DNA of 64,000 nucleotides from Pseudomonas abyssi (GCF_002307495.1 NZ_NTMR01000003.1:186001-250000), one strand, 5' to 3'. Shown: positions 53,672-63,036, counted from the first letter of the stretch. Made by a program: numbers and translations. Notes: a model not told the origin generated them from the letters alone.

Positions 53672-53697
53672 GGAGGCACTGATTAATTCCACACGCC
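53672..53697. repeat. Remnant of family-2 element upstream of the sensor gene (copy F)
   Basis: The 26 bases GGAGGCACTGATTAATTCC plus ACACGCC match the left end of copy D (GGAAGCACTGATTAATTCC, then ACACGCC) with one change. They are flanked by TTAA on both sides (53668-53671 and 53698-53701), and GTTAAGG/CCTTAAC around them are perfect inverted repeats. It is a solo end in the 217-base promoter region shared by the sensor-like gene and the divergent SDR gene. Confidence 0.6.
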
Positions 53698-53710
53698 TTA
53701 ACTATAGGGT

Positions 53711-53726
53711 ATGAACCGGTGTTCAT
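53711..53726. promoter_or_regulatory. Palindrome ATGAAC-CGGT-GTTCAT, candidate TetR-type operator
   Basis: A perfect 6-bp inverted repeat with a 4-base centre lies 130 bases upstream of the SDR start and 73 bases upstream of the sensor-like gene. The TGAAC-N4-GTTCA form is common among TetR/AcrR operators. No regulator gene is adjacent, so the binding factor is unknown. Confidence 0.4.
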
Positions 53727-53855
53727 AAACCGGATTGCTGGCAGTTGATCAAGCGTACCGATAGCACTGGCAGGAAGGGAGTTGGCGATGCATGATATTC
53801 ACCCTGTTTATTATCAACCAGTCTGCCCATCACGCAGACAGTGGAGGAGGCTCGC

Positions 53856-54704
53856 ATGCAACAACTTCAGGGCAAGGTGGCGGTTATCACCGGCGGTGGT
53901 AGCGGTCTGGGACGTGAGTTGGCGCTATGCTGCGCGGCACGCGGCATGAAGCTGGTGCTGGGCGACGTAGACGAAAACGGCATGCAGGAAACCCTGCGCC
54001 TGGTCGAGGCGCAAAGCCCGGGCACCGAAACGGCCACCATGCGCCTGGATGTCTCCAAGCTGGAGCAGTTGCAGGCGCTGGCGGAGCTGTGCACCTCGCG
54101 CTTTGGCGCAGCTCACGTGCTGTTCAATAACGCCGGCGTGAGCGTTGGCGGCGCGGCCTGGGAAAACACCGTCGATGACTGGGAATGGGTCATGGGTGTC
54201 AACCTGTATGGCGTAGTCTGGGGCGTCAAGGTGTTTACCCCGATCATGCTGGAGCAGGGTGAAGGTCATATCGTTAACACTGCCTCGGCGGCGGGTTGGG
54301 TGAATGGCCCGAACATGTCGGTGTACAACGTGACCAAGCACTCGGTGGTGGCGCTGTCCGAAACTCTGGCGCTGGACCTGCGTGACGCCGGTGCCAATGT
54401 CGGTGTGACTTGCCTGTGCCCGGCGTTCTTCCCCACCGGTATTCACGAGTCGGCGCGTAACCGCCCGGCAGACAAGGGTGATACCGTTGAGCTGAGCGAA
54501 ACCGCGCTCAAGCGTGCCGAGCTGACCAAGGCGGCGATTCAGAAAGGCCGGATTCAGGCGTCTGATATTGCCGAGATGACGGTCAAGGCGGTGGAAGAGG
54601 ATCAGTTCTATGTCTTCCCGCATCGCAAGATCAAGCAGCTGATCGGTCTGCGTGCGCAGGCAGCAGCCGATGAGAAGACCGTTTTCGATTCGATGAATCC
54701 GTAA
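53856..54704 (+). CDS. Short-chain dehydrogenase/reductase
   Basis: 282 residues, a classical SDR. The NAD(P)-binding motif is TGGGSGLGRE (about 12-21), the NNAG motif is FNNAGVSVGG near 90, the catalytic Ser is in VNTASAAGW, and the catalytic Tyr/Lys are in YNVTKHS near 155-161. The substrate cannot be told. GGAGG lies before the ATG at 53856; the upstream GTG in frame is part of that SD region. A strong terminator follows. Confidence 0.9.
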   Translation: MQQLQGKVAVITGGGSGLGRELALCCAARGMKLVLGDVDENGMQETLRLVEAQSPGTETATMRLDVSKLEQLQALAELCTSRFGAAHVLFNNAGVSVGGAAWENTVDDWEWVMGVNLYGVVWGVKVFTPIMLEQGEGHIVNTASAAGWVNGPNMSVYNVTKHSVVALSETLALDLRDAGANVGVTCLCPAFFPTGIHESARNRPADKGDTVELSETALKRAELTKAAIQKGRIQASDIAEMTVKAVEEDQFYVFPHRKIKQLIGLRAQAAADEKTVFDSMNP

Positions 54705-54724
54705 CGCTCTGCTGGTTGCAGAAG

Positions 54725-54754
54725 AACCCCGGCGCTCTCGCCGGGGTTTTTTAT
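54725..54754 (+). terminator. Rho-independent terminator of the SDR gene
   Basis: AACCCCGGC pairs with GCCGGGGTT around the 6-base loop GCTCTC, followed by a T-run (TTTTTT, then ATT). It lies 20 bases after the SDR stop and just before the convergent phaG stop at 54757, so it may serve both, as AA residues on the other side give only a weak T-run for the minus strand. Confidence 0.88.
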
Positions 54755-54756
54755 TG

Positions 54757-55623
54757 TCAGCCTGCCAGCGCCAGACGTTGCTGGCTGCTGGTCGCTGGTG
54801 CTTGCAGCACAAAACGCTCGACAGCCGCGCGCATGTCCTGCCAGGCGGTCTTGTGTTCCATATCCAGAAAGTGACCGGTGTGGGCAATGCCGATGAACGC
54901 GGCGTTGGGCGCCAGGTCGGCAAAATGCCGTGCGTCTGCCGGTCCGGTGTACCTGTCCCACTCGCCGTTGATAAACAACAATGGAATGTCGATGTTGCGC
55001 ACGCAGCGCATGTACTGACCGGCGTCCAGCTCCAGCACCTGGCGGATATGAAACAGCATCTGGCCGTACTCGTGTTCGTCCAGACTGCTGACATGACGGA
55101 AGTTGCAGCGCTTGTAGAGCGACGGTAGATGCTCGCCAATGGTCTCGTTGATCAGCTCGCCGATCGCCTGGCGGTTGCAGGTGGCCAGATGGGTCTTGCC
55201 GCGTGCGAGATAATCTTGCATGGCCGGGTTGAGCACCGGCGCAAAGGAGGTCACCACAGCCCGGCGAATCCGCGCAGGGCGCTGCGCCAAGGCCAGCATC
55301 GCCGCGACGCCGCCCCAGGAAAAAGACATCAGATGATCGGCGCGAAAGTGCTCGATCAGATCCAGCAAAATCAGTGCTTCGTCTTCCTTGCCAATCAGCG
55401 GCAGGTTGGGGTTGTGGGCTCGCGAGTGGCCGCTGTAGGGCTGGTCAAACAGGACCACGTTGAACAGTGGCTGCAGGTAGCGCAGGGTCTGGCCGAAGGA
55501 GGCGGCGGTGGCCAGTGAGCCATTGACCAGGATGATGGTCGCCTCGGTCTCGGTATTGGGGTAGAACCAGGTGTGCACCTTCAAGTCACGGTGCACGCGA
55601 ATAACGGCTTTCTCAGCGTACAT
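54757..55623 (-). CDS. phaG: (R)-3-hydroxyacyl-ACP:CoA transacylase/thioesterase PhaG
   Basis: 288 residues, an alpha/beta hydrolase very close to PhaG of Pseudomonas putida and related to RhlA. Shared stretches are IILVNGSLATAASFGQTLRY, FNVVLFDQPYSGHSR, RHVSSLDEHEYGQM and GHFLDMEHKTA. The nucleophile Ser is in MSFSWGG near 104, and the catalytic His in HTGHFLDM near 254. PhaG diverts 3-hydroxyacyl groups from fatty acid synthesis to polyhydroxyalkanoate precursors. The ATG at 55623 is preferred to the GTG at 55629, which overlaps the SD (GAGG). No pha synthase genes are in the window. Confidence 0.87.
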   Translation of the reverse strand: MYAEKAVIRVHRDLKVHTWFYPNTETEATIILVNGSLATAASFGQTLRYLQPLFNVVLFDQPYSGHSRAHNPNLPLIGKEDEALILLDLIEHFRADHLMSFSWGGVAAMLALAQRPARIRRAVVTSFAPVLNPAMQDYLARGKTHLATCNRQAIGELINETIGEHLPSLYKRCNFRHVSSLDEHEYGQMLFHIRQVLELDAGQYMRCVRNIDIPLLFINGEWDRYTGPADARHFADLAPNAAFIGIAHTGHFLDMEHKTAWQDMRAAVERFVLQAPATSSQQRLALAG

Positions 55624-55739
55624 GGGCACCTCGGTGTCAGTCGGTCAGCGCACGCCGATGGCGCGCAGGTCAGAATCGACACCAGCTAACCCCAGACAGA
55701 TGACAGCGACGTGTCACCGGAGCGCCGTTCAGGCGATCT

Positions 55740-56606
55740 TCACGGGGTTGTCATCTGTTGCAGGCAGGAGGTCAGCGCGCAGGTCCAGTCGGGTTGGGCG
55801 ATACCGCATTCGCGTTGCAGGCGAGTGCAGTCCAGAACCGTTGATGCAGGGCGCTGCGCAGCGGTGGGATACTCGGCGGTAGTCAACGGTGTAAGCTTGG
55901 GCGCCTGCTTGAGCAGGCCCAGCTGCACCGCGTTGGCGAAGATGCGTTGGGCAAAGTCGTACCAGCTGCAGGGCGGGTTGCCGCTGTAATGGAAAACCCC
56001 GTGAGCGTCGGGCAGATCTGCCAGTTTCCACAGGGTTTGGGCGATGGCCTGCGCGGGTGTCGGCCCCCCGGTCTGATCGCAGACGATGCCCAGCTGCTGG
56101 CGCTCGGCGCCGAGGCGCAGCATGGTTTTGACAAAGTTGTTGCCGTGTACGCCGAACACCCAGCTGGTGCGCAGCACCAGCGCCTGCTCACCCAGGGCCA
56201 GTGCCGCCTGTTCGCCCGCCAGCTTGCTGGTGCCGTAGACGTTAAGCGGCTTGCAGGGGGCGTCTTCTGTTAGCGGGGCGCCTGTGCCTCCAGCGAAGAC
56301 ATAGTCGGTGGACAGCTGAAACAGCCGTGCGCCAATGGCACCGGCTGCCGCGCTCAGGTGCTCGACGGCGCTGGCGTTGATGGCGAAGGCGCGTTCGGGG
56401 TCGCTCTCGGCGCGGTCTACGGCGGTGTAGGCAGCGGCGTTGATGATCAGCTCGGGACGCCATTGGCTCAGCAACTGGCTGATCTGCTGCGGCTCGCTCA
56501 GGTCCAGCTCATGGGAGGTGGGCGCCAGGCACTCAATGCCCTGCGGCTGGCAGGCCAGCAGGGCATGGCCGACCTGCCCGCTGGCACCGGTGACGAGTAC
56601 GCGCAT
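55740..56606 (-). CDS. rfbD: dTDP-4-dehydrorhamnose reductase
   Basis: 288 residues of the SDR fold, with the N-terminal ALVTGASGQVGHAL-like motif (VLVTGASGQVGHALL) and the catalytic LNVYGTSKLAGE (Tyr/Lys near 128-132) plus FQLSTDYVFAGG. It carries out the last step to dTDP-L-rhamnose. The start overlaps the rfbC stop by one base; it is the last gene of the rfbB-A-C-D operon. Confidence 0.93.
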   Translation of the reverse strand: MRVLVTGASGQVGHALLACQPQGIECLAPTSHELDLSEPQQISQLLSQWRPELIINAAAYTAVDRAESDPERAFAINASAVEHLSAAAGAIGARLFQLSTDYVFAGGTGAPLTEDAPCKPLNVYGTSKLAGEQAALALGEQALVLRTSWVFGVHGNNFVKTMLRLGAERQQLGIVCDQTGGPTPAQAIAQTLWKLADLPDAHGVFHYSGNPPCSWYDFAQRIFANAVQLGLLKQAPKLTPLTTAEYPTAAQRPASTVLDCTRLQRECGIAQPDWTCALTSCLQQMTTP

Positions 56607-57151
56607 CAGCTCTGGCTACCTTCCAGCAGGGTTTGCAGTGTGGGGTTCTGGCGGTCTTTGTCAGACAGCTTTGGCTCGCTGACGGGCCAGTCGATTGCCA
56701 GGGCCGGATCATTCCACAGCACACCGCCTTCGTCCTGCGGCTGGTAGTAGTCAGTGCATTTGTACTCGAAGTCGGCTATCTCGCTGAGCACGCAAAAGCC
56801 ATGGGCGTAGCCCGGCGGTACCCACATCTGCAGGTGGTTGTCGTCTGAGAGAATGGCCGAGGCGTGCTGCCCGCAGGTCGGTGAGTCCGGGTTGATATCC
56901 AGTACCACGTCGAACACGCAGCCGCGGCTGACCCGCACCAGCTTGCCCTGCGGACGGCTGCGCTGGAAATGCAGGCCACGCAGCACTCCGCGTGCCGAGC
57001 GGGAGTGATTGTCCTGCACAAAGGGCTGGGTAATGCCCAGCGCTGCGTAGCGCTCGGTCTGAAAGGTTTCAATAAAGAAGCCTCGGCTGTCGCCGAACAC
57101 CCGAGGCTCCAGGATCAGCACGCCGGGCAGGGCGGTTTCGCGTACCTTCAT
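56606..57151 (-). CDS. rfbC: dTDP-4-dehydrorhamnose 3,5-epimerase
   Basis: 181 residues, the cupin-fold RmlC. The N-terminal [20 protein letters not shown], the catalytic His in VLRGLHFQ near 62, and the aromatic motif [20 protein letters not shown] are typical. It inverts C3 and C5 of dTDP-4-keto-6-deoxyglucose. It overlaps rfbA by 4 bases and rfbD by one. Confidence 0.93.
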   Translation of the reverse strand: MKVRETALPGVLILEPRVFGDSRGFFIETFQTERYAALGITQPFVQDNHSRSARGVLRGLHFQRSRPQGKLVRVSRGCVFDVVLDINPDSPTCGQHASAILSDDNHLQMWVPPGYAHGFCVLSEIADFEYKCTDYYQPQDEGGVLWNDPALAIDWPVSEPKLSDKDRQNPTLQTLLEGSQS

Positions 57152-58026
57152 GGCTTGCCGTCCTGCTGCAGCAGACGCAACAGGTACTGGCCGTAGCCCG
57201 TTTTGCTCAGGGCGCTGGCCTCGGCGCGCAGAGCCTCGGCGCTGAGCCAGCCCTGACGGTAGGCAATTTCCTCCAGGCAGGCAACTTTCAGGCCCTGCCG
57301 CGCCTCGATGGTCTGCACAAAGGAGCTGGCGTCCATCAGCGAGTCGTGGGTGCCGGTGTCCAGCCAGGCGAAGCCGCGCCCCAGCAGGCTGACGTTGAGG
57401 TCGCCGCGCTCCAGATACGCCATGTTCACGTCGGTGATTTCCAGTTCGCCCCGGGCGGATGGTTTGATGCCGCGGGCGATCTCGATCACGTCGTTGTCAT
57501 AGAAATACAGGCCGGTGACGGCGTAATTGGATTTGGGCTGGGCCGGCTTTTCTTCAATCGATACCGCCATGCCCTGCTCATCAAATTCGACCACACCAAA
57601 GCGTTCGGGGTCGCTCACGTGGTAGCCGAACACGGTGGCGCCGCTGCGGCGCTGGGCCGCTTCGTTGAGCATGGCGCTGAAGCCGTAGCCGTAGAAGATG
57701 TTGTCGCCCAGAATCAGGCACACGTTGCTGTCACCGATGAACTCCTCACCGATCAGAAAGGCCTGGGCCAGCCCGTCGGGAGAAGGTTGCTCGGCGTAGC
57801 TGAGGTGAATACCAAAGTCGCTGCCATCGCCCAGCAGGCTGCGAAAGTTGGGCAGGTCATGCGGGGTGGAGATGATCAGAATCTCGCGGATGCCGGCCAG
57901 CATCAGCACCGACAGCGGGTAATAGATCATCGGCTTGTCGTAGATCGGCAGCAGCTGCTTGGAGATGCCGCGGGTAATCGGGTGCAAGCGCGTGCCGGAG
58001 CCGCCGGCCAGTATGATGCCTTTCAT
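57148..58026 (-). CDS. rfbA: Glucose-1-phosphate thymidylyltransferase
   Basis: 292 residues. The nucleotidyltransferase motif is [16 protein letters not shown] (about 5-20), followed by [20 protein letters not shown] and [20 protein letters not shown]. It joins glucose-1-phosphate and dTTP to dTDP-glucose and is feedback-inhibited by dTDP-rhamnose. It lies 21 bases after rfbB. Confidence 0.94.
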   Translation of the reverse strand: MKGIILAGGSGTRLHPITRGISKQLLPIYDKPMIYYPLSVLMLAGIREILIISTPHDLPNFRSLLGDGSDFGIHLSYAEQPSPDGLAQAFLIGEEFIGDSNVCLILGDNIFYGYGFSAMLNEAAQRRSGATVFGYHVSDPERFGVVEFDEQGMAVSIEEKPAQPKSNYAVTGLYFYDNDVIEIARGIKPSARGELEITDVNMAYLERGDLNVSLLGRGFAWLDTGTHDSLMDASSFVQTIEARQGLKVACLEEIAYRQGWLSAEALRAEASALSKTGYGQYLLRLLQQDGKP

Positions 58027-58047
58027 GATCGCATCCTGTTGTTGGAA

Positions 58048-59145
58048 TCAGTCCTGAGTATGGCCCAAGCGCCCCAACTGATAACTGCCGCTGAGCACGT
58101 TCTGCCACCACGGGCGGTTAAGCAAATACCATTCCACGGTCTTGCGAATGCCGCTTTCAAAGGTCTCCTGCGGTGTCCAGCCGAGTTCGCGCTGTATTTT
58201 TGACGCATCAATGGCGTAGCGGCGGTCGTGCCCCGGCCGATCCTTGACGAAGGTGATCAGCTCGCGGTAGCTGGCAAGCCCTGCCGGGCGCTCATCCGCC
58301 GCCAGTTCGTCGAGCAATTGGCACAGGGTGTCGACGACCTCGATATTGCGTTTTTCGTTGTGCCCGCCAATGTTGTAGGTCTCCCCCACGGCGCCCCGGG
58401 TGGCCACCTCGATCAGGGCGCGGGCGTGATCCTCGACGTACAGCCAGTCGCGCACCTGGCCGCCGTCACCGTAGACCGGCAGCGGTTTGCCTTGCAGGGC
58501 GTTGAGGATCATGTGCGGAATCAGCTTTTCCGGAAAGTGATAAGGCCCGTAGTTGTTGGAGCAGTTGGTCACCACCACAGGCAGGCCAAAGGTGCGCTGC
58601 CAGGCGCGGACCAGGTGATCTGACGCCGCCTTGCTGGCAGAGTAGGGCGAGCTGGGGGCGTAGGCGGTGGTTTCGGTAAAGAGATCGTGTTCGCCCTCAA
58701 GGTCACCGTACACCTCGTCGGTAGATACATGATGAAAGCGAAAGGTCGCGCGGCGCTCGGCTGGCAGGCTCAGCCAGTATTCGCGGCAGGCTTCCAGCAG
58801 GCTGTAGGTGCCGACGATGTTGGTCTGGATGAATTCGCGCGGCCCGTCGATGGAGCGGTCAACGTGCGATTCGGCGGCCAGGTGCATGACAATATCCGGT
58901 TGAAAGTCGTGCAGCAGCGCGCTCATGGCCGTCTGATCGCCGATATCCTGGCGGGCAAAGCGGTAGCGGGGTGACTGCTCGACCGGGGCCAGCGACTCCG
59001 GGTTGCCTGCGTACGTCAGTTTGTCGACGTTCAGCACCTGATGCGCTGTACTGGTAATCAGGGTGCGGATGACCGCAGAGCCGATAAAACCGGCGCCGCC
59101 GGTGATCAGAAGTTTGAGGGGGCTGGGGTGCTGGCTGGCTGGCAA
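58048..59145 (-). CDS. rfbB: dTDP-glucose 4,6-dehydratase
   Basis: 365 residues of the extended SDR type. [16 protein letters not shown] lies at about 14-29, the catalytic Thr-Asp-Glu in [11 protein letters not shown], and Tyr-x-x-x-Lys in [14 protein letters not shown] near 172-180. It makes dTDP-4-keto-6-deoxyglucose, the branch point for rhamnose and for amino sugars such as those made by the DegT enzyme at the window edge. It is the first gene of the operon, divergent from the glycan cluster starting at 59274. Confidence 0.93.
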   Translation of the reverse strand: MPASQHPSPLKLLITGGAGFIGSAVIRTLITSTAHQVLNVDKLTYAGNPESLAPVEQSPRYRFARQDIGDQTAMSALLHDFQPDIVMHLAAESHVDRSIDGPREFIQTNIVGTYSLLEACREYWLSLPAERRATFRFHHVSTDEVYGDLEGEHDLFTETTAYAPSSPYSASKAASDHLVRAWQRTFGLPVVVTNCSNNYGPYHFPEKLIPHMILNALQGKPLPVYGDGGQVRDWLYVEDHARALIEVATRGAVGETYNIGGHNEKRNIEVVDTLCQLLDELAADERPAGLASYRELITFVKDRPGHDRRYAIDASKIQRELGWTPQETFESGIRKTVEWYLLNRPWWQNVLSGSYQLGRLGHTQD

Positions 59146-59273
59146 GATAATTGCCTCCTATACGGAATCGAGCGCCTGGCGTCAGGTTTTGGTCAGGTGC
59201 GGTGTTGTTTGTACACACTCAGGGATTGTTGGTAGATGATCGGGCGATGTAAAGGCATAACTGGAGCGCGGCC

Positions 59274-60191
59274 GTGTTAAGCGTCAATCGGTTCGAGCCG
59301 CAGCCGCAGGATCGGCTGTTCAACTCCGAAGCGTTCTTTCGGCTGCATGCGCCTGATTGCGCGTTCTACTTTCAGTGGATGCTCAAGGGCCGGGTCGCCA
59401 TGTGTCTGCATGTCAGCGAGGTTGCAACGGCGCAGGTTCGCTCGCCACGGCGCGGCACCTTTGGTGCCGTCAGTTTTTTTGAGGACGTGGCGCTGCCCGA
59501 GCTGGAGGCCTTTTTGCTGGGGGTGACGCGCTTTTTGCAGCAGCAGGGCATCCGCCGCCTGGAGTTGCTGTTGCCGCCGGCCGCGCATGCTGACGAGCGG
59601 GTGGCCGAGCAACACTTTGTGCTGCGCTCGCTGGGCTTCAGCGAAACCCTCTGTGATGTGAACTACGCCATCAGCGTGGATGAGCGTCCGCTGTCGCAGC
59701 GGCTGAATTATGCCAACCGTAAACGCTTGAACAAGTGTGTGCGTGACGGGTTCAGCGCAGGGCCGATGGACGCCAGCTCGCTGGCTGAAGTCTACGAGCT
59801 AATCCAGCGCAATCGGCAGAGCAAGGGCTACCCCATGACCATGACGCTACCGCAGCTGTCCGAGATGCAGACACTGTTCCCGGCTCAGGTGCTGCTGTAC
59901 GGCTGTCATGCCGGCGACACCCTCGCTGCTGCGGCGCTGTGTCTGCAGGTGTCGCCTGCCGTACTTTACGTTTTTTATTGGGGAGACGACGCTCAGTTCT
60001 CTGGTTACAGTCCTGTCACCTTACTGGCGGATGCCATCTACAGCGACTGTCAGCATAAGGGCGTTGCCTTGCTGGACATTGGCACGGCCAGTGAGGATGG
60101 GCAGGCGAATCAGGGGCTGATTCGTTTCAAGCGCGGCCTGGGCTGCGAGGCATCATTGAAATTCAGACTGGAGAAGATCCTTGAGCCGTGA
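59274..60191 (+). CDS. GNAT/FemAB-like acyltransferase
   Basis: 305 residues. The C-terminal half (LYGCHAGDTLAAAALCLQVS, then LYVFYWGDDAQFSGYSPVTL and LLDIGTASEDGQANQGLIRF) follows the GNAT-fold/FemAB pattern used by peptide- or acyl-transferring enzymes of cell-surface polymers. The GTG start at 59274 has GGAG 8-9 bases upstream. It opens a five-gene operon, with the methyltransferase start overlapping its stop by 11 bases. It may acylate an amino sugar made by the DegT enzyme downstream; that is inference. Confidence 0.65.
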   Translation: MLSVNRFEPQPQDRLFNSEAFFRLHAPDCAFYFQWMLKGRVAMCLHVSEVATAQVRSPRRGTFGAVSFFEDVALPELEAFLLGVTRFLQQQGIRRLELLLPPAAHADERVAEQHFVLRSLGFSETLCDVNYAISVDERPLSQRLNYANRKRLNKCVRDGFSAGPMDASSLAEVYELIQRNRQSKGYPMTMTLPQLSEMQTLFPAQVLLYGCHAGDTLAAAALCLQVSPAVLYVFYWGDDAQFSGYSPVTLLADAIYSDCQHKGVALLDIGTASEDGQANQGLIRFKRGLGCEASLKFRLEKILEP

Positions 60192-60915
60192 CTTGCAGCA
60201 GTATCAGCAGGAATATCATGCCTTGCCCTTTGAGGCGACGCAGCTTAGCTACCGCCGGCGCGTGGTACTTGAGCAACTGGCCGCTCGCGCGCCCGAGCAT
60301 GTGCTGGAAGTGGGCTGTGGCCTGCGCCCATTGTTTTGCGAGGTAGAGCCGTTTAGCTCCTTCACCGTGGTTGAACCGGCCAGTGAGTTTGCTGCCCATG
60401 CTCGCCAACTGGCTGGTGATGACGGGCGGGTGCGGATCATTGAGCAACGGCTGGAAGAGGCGGTTGACCAGATCGAGCAAAAACCGGACATGATTATCGT
60501 CAGCAGCCTGCTGCACGAGGTCGAGAACCCGCAGAGGCTGCTTTCAGCGGTACGCGCGCTGTGCCACGCCGAGACGCTGGTGCACGTCAACGTGCCGAAT
60601 GCCTACTCACTGCACCGCTTGCTGGCGGTCGAGATGGGCTTGATTGCCGACCCGTTCGAGCGCTCGGCAACCCAGGCGCGAATGCAGCAGCACAGCACCT
60701 TCTGTCAGGCGTCGCTCACGACGCTGCTCGAATCTGCCGGCTTTGTCGTGCAGGACAGTGGCAGTTTCTTCATCAAGCCCTTTACCCATGCACAGATGCA
60801 GCAGCTGTGCGAGCAGGGGGTGCTGACCGAGGCGCACCTTGAGGGGTTGTTCAGGCTGTGTCGGCGCTTACCGGAATTCGGCTCGGAGATCTATGCCAAT
60901 GCCAAACGCAGCTGA
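60181..60915 (+). CDS. Class I SAM-dependent methyltransferase, first copy
   Basis: 244 residues. SAM motif I is VLEVGCGLRPLFCEVEPF (about 41-58) and the post-core segment is VNVPNAYSLHRLLAVEMGLI near 139-158. It starts with TTG at 60181, with GGAGA 6-7 bases upstream, inside the 3' end of the previous gene. The SLHRxLAVxMGL motif is shared with the second methyltransferase at 62293-63036, so the two are paralogues. Likely substrate: a nucleotide-linked or lipid-linked sugar. Confidence 0.78.
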   Translation: MSRDLQQYQQEYHALPFEATQLSYRRRVVLEQLAARAPEHVLEVGCGLRPLFCEVEPFSSFTVVEPASEFAAHARQLAGDDGRVRIIEQRLEEAVDQIEQKPDMIIVSSLLHEVENPQRLLSAVRALCHAETLVHVNVPNAYSLHRLLAVEMGLIADPFERSATQARMQQHSTFCQASLTTLLESAGFVVQDSGSFFIKPFTHAQMQQLCEQGVLTEAHLEGLFRLCRRLPEFGSEIYANAKRS

Positions 60916-62296
60916 TGTTATTTTATTGGGCAACAATCTCGCGTTAATGGTCGCTGCGCGGGAGCTGGCTGCACAGGGCCAGTCGGTTGTCATGCTAAGC
61001 GATGGCAAGCGCCCCGGCGCACACTTCACCGGTATGCGGGTGGAGAACCATGACTTTGATATCGGCATGGTGCTGTTCGAGCAGGTTGAGCGCGGTGAGC
61101 AGGCGCTGGATGTCGACAGTTACCACCCGGAGCAGCGCAACGACTGCGCGCGCTTTGCCCGGCTGGTCAGCGAATACGTCGAACAACTGGTGGACACGGT
61201 CCCGGTGCCGACGCCGTCGGTATACCTGGACGGCCAGCGTCACCCGGACTTTGTGATTGCCAATCGGCTCGATTACTTCGCCTCCAGCGAGCGTCGCGCA
61301 GATCTTGCTCAGGCCCTGCTGGCGCTGCCCGATCCGGGGCCGTTGCACGCGTCCCGCAAGCTGGCCCCCGACTATCAGGGTGTCGGTTATGCCGAGGCTT
61401 CCCTGGCAAATCACGGTGAGCCGTTGCACGCGCTCTTCGAGTTGCTGGCCAACAAGATTACCTATCGCTCCACGCGAGACATTCTTGCGCCCTGGCATCG
61501 GCTGGCCTGGTTACCGCTGTATTACCCGCAGACACTGCAGGCCGCGGTACGGGGTGATGTTTCAGGTTTGCCGGAATACCCCTTCCGCGCGGCTCGTGAG
61601 GGCTTTACCGGTGCTCTGGTTCGAGAGCTGCTGCAGGCAATGCGCGAGGCTGGTGTCCAGGTTGTGGATGATAACGTGCAGTCGTTGGCGCCTGCTGCCC
61701 AGGGGTTGTCCATCACGACGGGTGACGGCCAGCAGTGGGTTGCCCCGAGGGTTGTCATGGGGCTAGCGCAGGGGCGGGCCGGCGAGTTGCTGGGAGTTGA
61801 CCACGCGCCTCCCAAGGGAGCGTCGGTCTGTATTCTGTTTGGCTTGATTGAGCGCGAAAAGCTGCGGCAGTACGACAGCTGCTTGCTGGTGCTGGATGCA
61901 GAGCGGGCAATCTATCGGCTGAGCAACCAGGATGTGGCTGCCGGCACGCAGGCGCCAGTATGTCGTGTCACCGTCGAGTTCAACCCGACCTATGCGGCGC
62001 AGCTGTACCCCGATCAGGATCAGGCGGGTTTGCTGCAGCGTGTCAGCCAGGAGCTGGTCGCCCTTGGTGTTATTGACGCCGCCGAGGATTTTCGCGTGTT
62101 GCGCCGTATTCAGGCGGATGGTGCCTTGCCCTTCGCTGATCAGGCGCTGCTGGACTACAGCGCGCTGCTGCGTCAGGCCGCTGCCGACTGGCCGGGCGTG
62201 GAGCTGACCGCCGGCCTGCTGGGCATGGGCGTGTCTTCTTTCAATGATCAGATCATTCAGGGGCTGAAGCTGGCCCGGAACGGGAGCAAGTCATGA
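60893..62296 (+). CDS. Flavoprotein-like NAD(P)-binding protein of unknown role
   Basis: 467 residues if started at the ATG at 60893, or 465 from the ATG at 60899 (GGAG lies 4 or 10 bases upstream). The N-terminal DVILLGNNLALMVAARELAA (about 7-26) is a Rossmann beta-alpha-beta with a degenerate G-N-N-L-A loop instead of GxGxxG, followed by QSVVMLSDGKRPG. The C-terminal part, ELTAGLLGMGVSSFNDQIIQ, looks like the FAD-binding end of protoporphyrinogen-oxidase or UDP-galactopyranose-mutase-like flavoproteins. It lies between two paralogous methyltransferases, overlapping both. No exact family recognised. Confidence 0.55.
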   Translation: MPMPNAADVILLGNNLALMVAARELAAQGQSVVMLSDGKRPGAHFTGMRVENHDFDIGMVLFEQVERGEQALDVDSYHPEQRNDCARFARLVSEYVEQLVDTVPVPTPSVYLDGQRHPDFVIANRLDYFASSERRADLAQALLALPDPGPLHASRKLAPDYQGVGYAEASLANHGEPLHALFELLANKITYRSTRDILAPWHRLAWLPLYYPQTLQAAVRGDVSGLPEYPFRAAREGFTGALVRELLQAMREAGVQVVDDNVQSLAPAAQGLSITTGDGQQWVAPRVVMGLAQGRAGELLGVDHAPPKGASVCILFGLIEREKLRQYDSCLLVLDAERAIYRLSNQDVAAGTQAPVCRVTVEFNPTYAAQLYPDQDQAGLLQRVSQELVALGVIDAAEDFRVLRRIQADGALPFADQALLDYSALLRQAAADWPGVELTAGLLGMGVSSFNDQIIQGLKLARNGSKS

Positions 62297-63036
62297 GCGA
62301 CTCACTGCAAAGCCTTGAGCAGATTGCGCAGAGCTACCACCTGAGCGAGGACGTGCCCGACCGTTTTATCGAGACGGCCTGTCAGCATTATTGCTGTGAC
62401 TGGATTGCCGGACATCTGCAGGGCGCGCGCAATGTGCTGGAGCTGGGCTATGGCGATGGCATTACCCTGGCGCGCCTGAGTCCTCTGGTGGAGCACTATC
62501 GCGTGCTTGAGGGCGCGGAAAGTCTGGTGCGCAAAGTGCGCGCCGAGCAGCCCCGGGTTGACGTTCTGCATCAGCTTTTCGAGCAGCATCACGTTGACCA
62601 GCCTTACGACCGGGTACTGGCTCTGCACGTGCTTGAGCACGTCGATGACCCGGTCAGCCTGCTTAAGCACATGGCCGGCTGGATGGGGCCTGACTCTGAG
62701 ATGATCATCGTTGTGCCCAATCGTGAATCCCTGCATCGCCGTCTGGCGGTACTGATGGGGTTGCAACCGGAGCTCGATACCCTGAGTGCGCGCGACAAGG
62801 TGGTGGGGCATCAGCGGGTTTATGATCTTGCGGGCCTGACTGCCGACCTTCAGGCGGGTGGCTTTGAGGTTGTTGAAAGCAAGGGGTTCTTCCTGAAAAC
62901 CCTGCCTAATTCGATGATGCTGGACTACAGCGATGCGCTGATCGCCGGGCTCAATGAGGTGGGCGAGCAACTGCCAGCCGAGCTACTGGCGAATCTTGCC
63001 GTGCGCGTGCGTCTTGCCTCGGGTCGCCCTGTCTGA
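62293..63036 (+). CDS. Class I SAM-dependent methyltransferase, second copy
   Basis: 247 residues. Motif I is VLELGYGDGITLARLSPLVE (about 39-58), and the middle has LALHVLEHVDDPVSLLKHMA (about 110-129), then VVPNRESLHRRLAVLMGLQP. It is a paralogue of the methyltransferase at 60181-60915. It overlaps the preceding gene by 4 bases and the following aminotransferase by one. Substrate unknown; the glycan context suggests sugar O- or N-methylation. Confidence 0.8.
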   Translation: MSDSLQSLEQIAQSYHLSEDVPDRFIETACQHYCCDWIAGHLQGARNVLELGYGDGITLARLSPLVEHYRVLEGAESLVRKVRAEQPRVDVLHQLFEQHHVDQPYDRVLALHVLEHVDDPVSLLKHMAGWMGPDSEMIIVVPNRESLHRRLAVLMGLQPELDTLSARDKVVGHQRVYDLAGLTADLQAGGFEVVESKGFFLKTLPNSMMLDYSDALIAGLNEVGEQLPAELLANLAVRVRLASGRPV

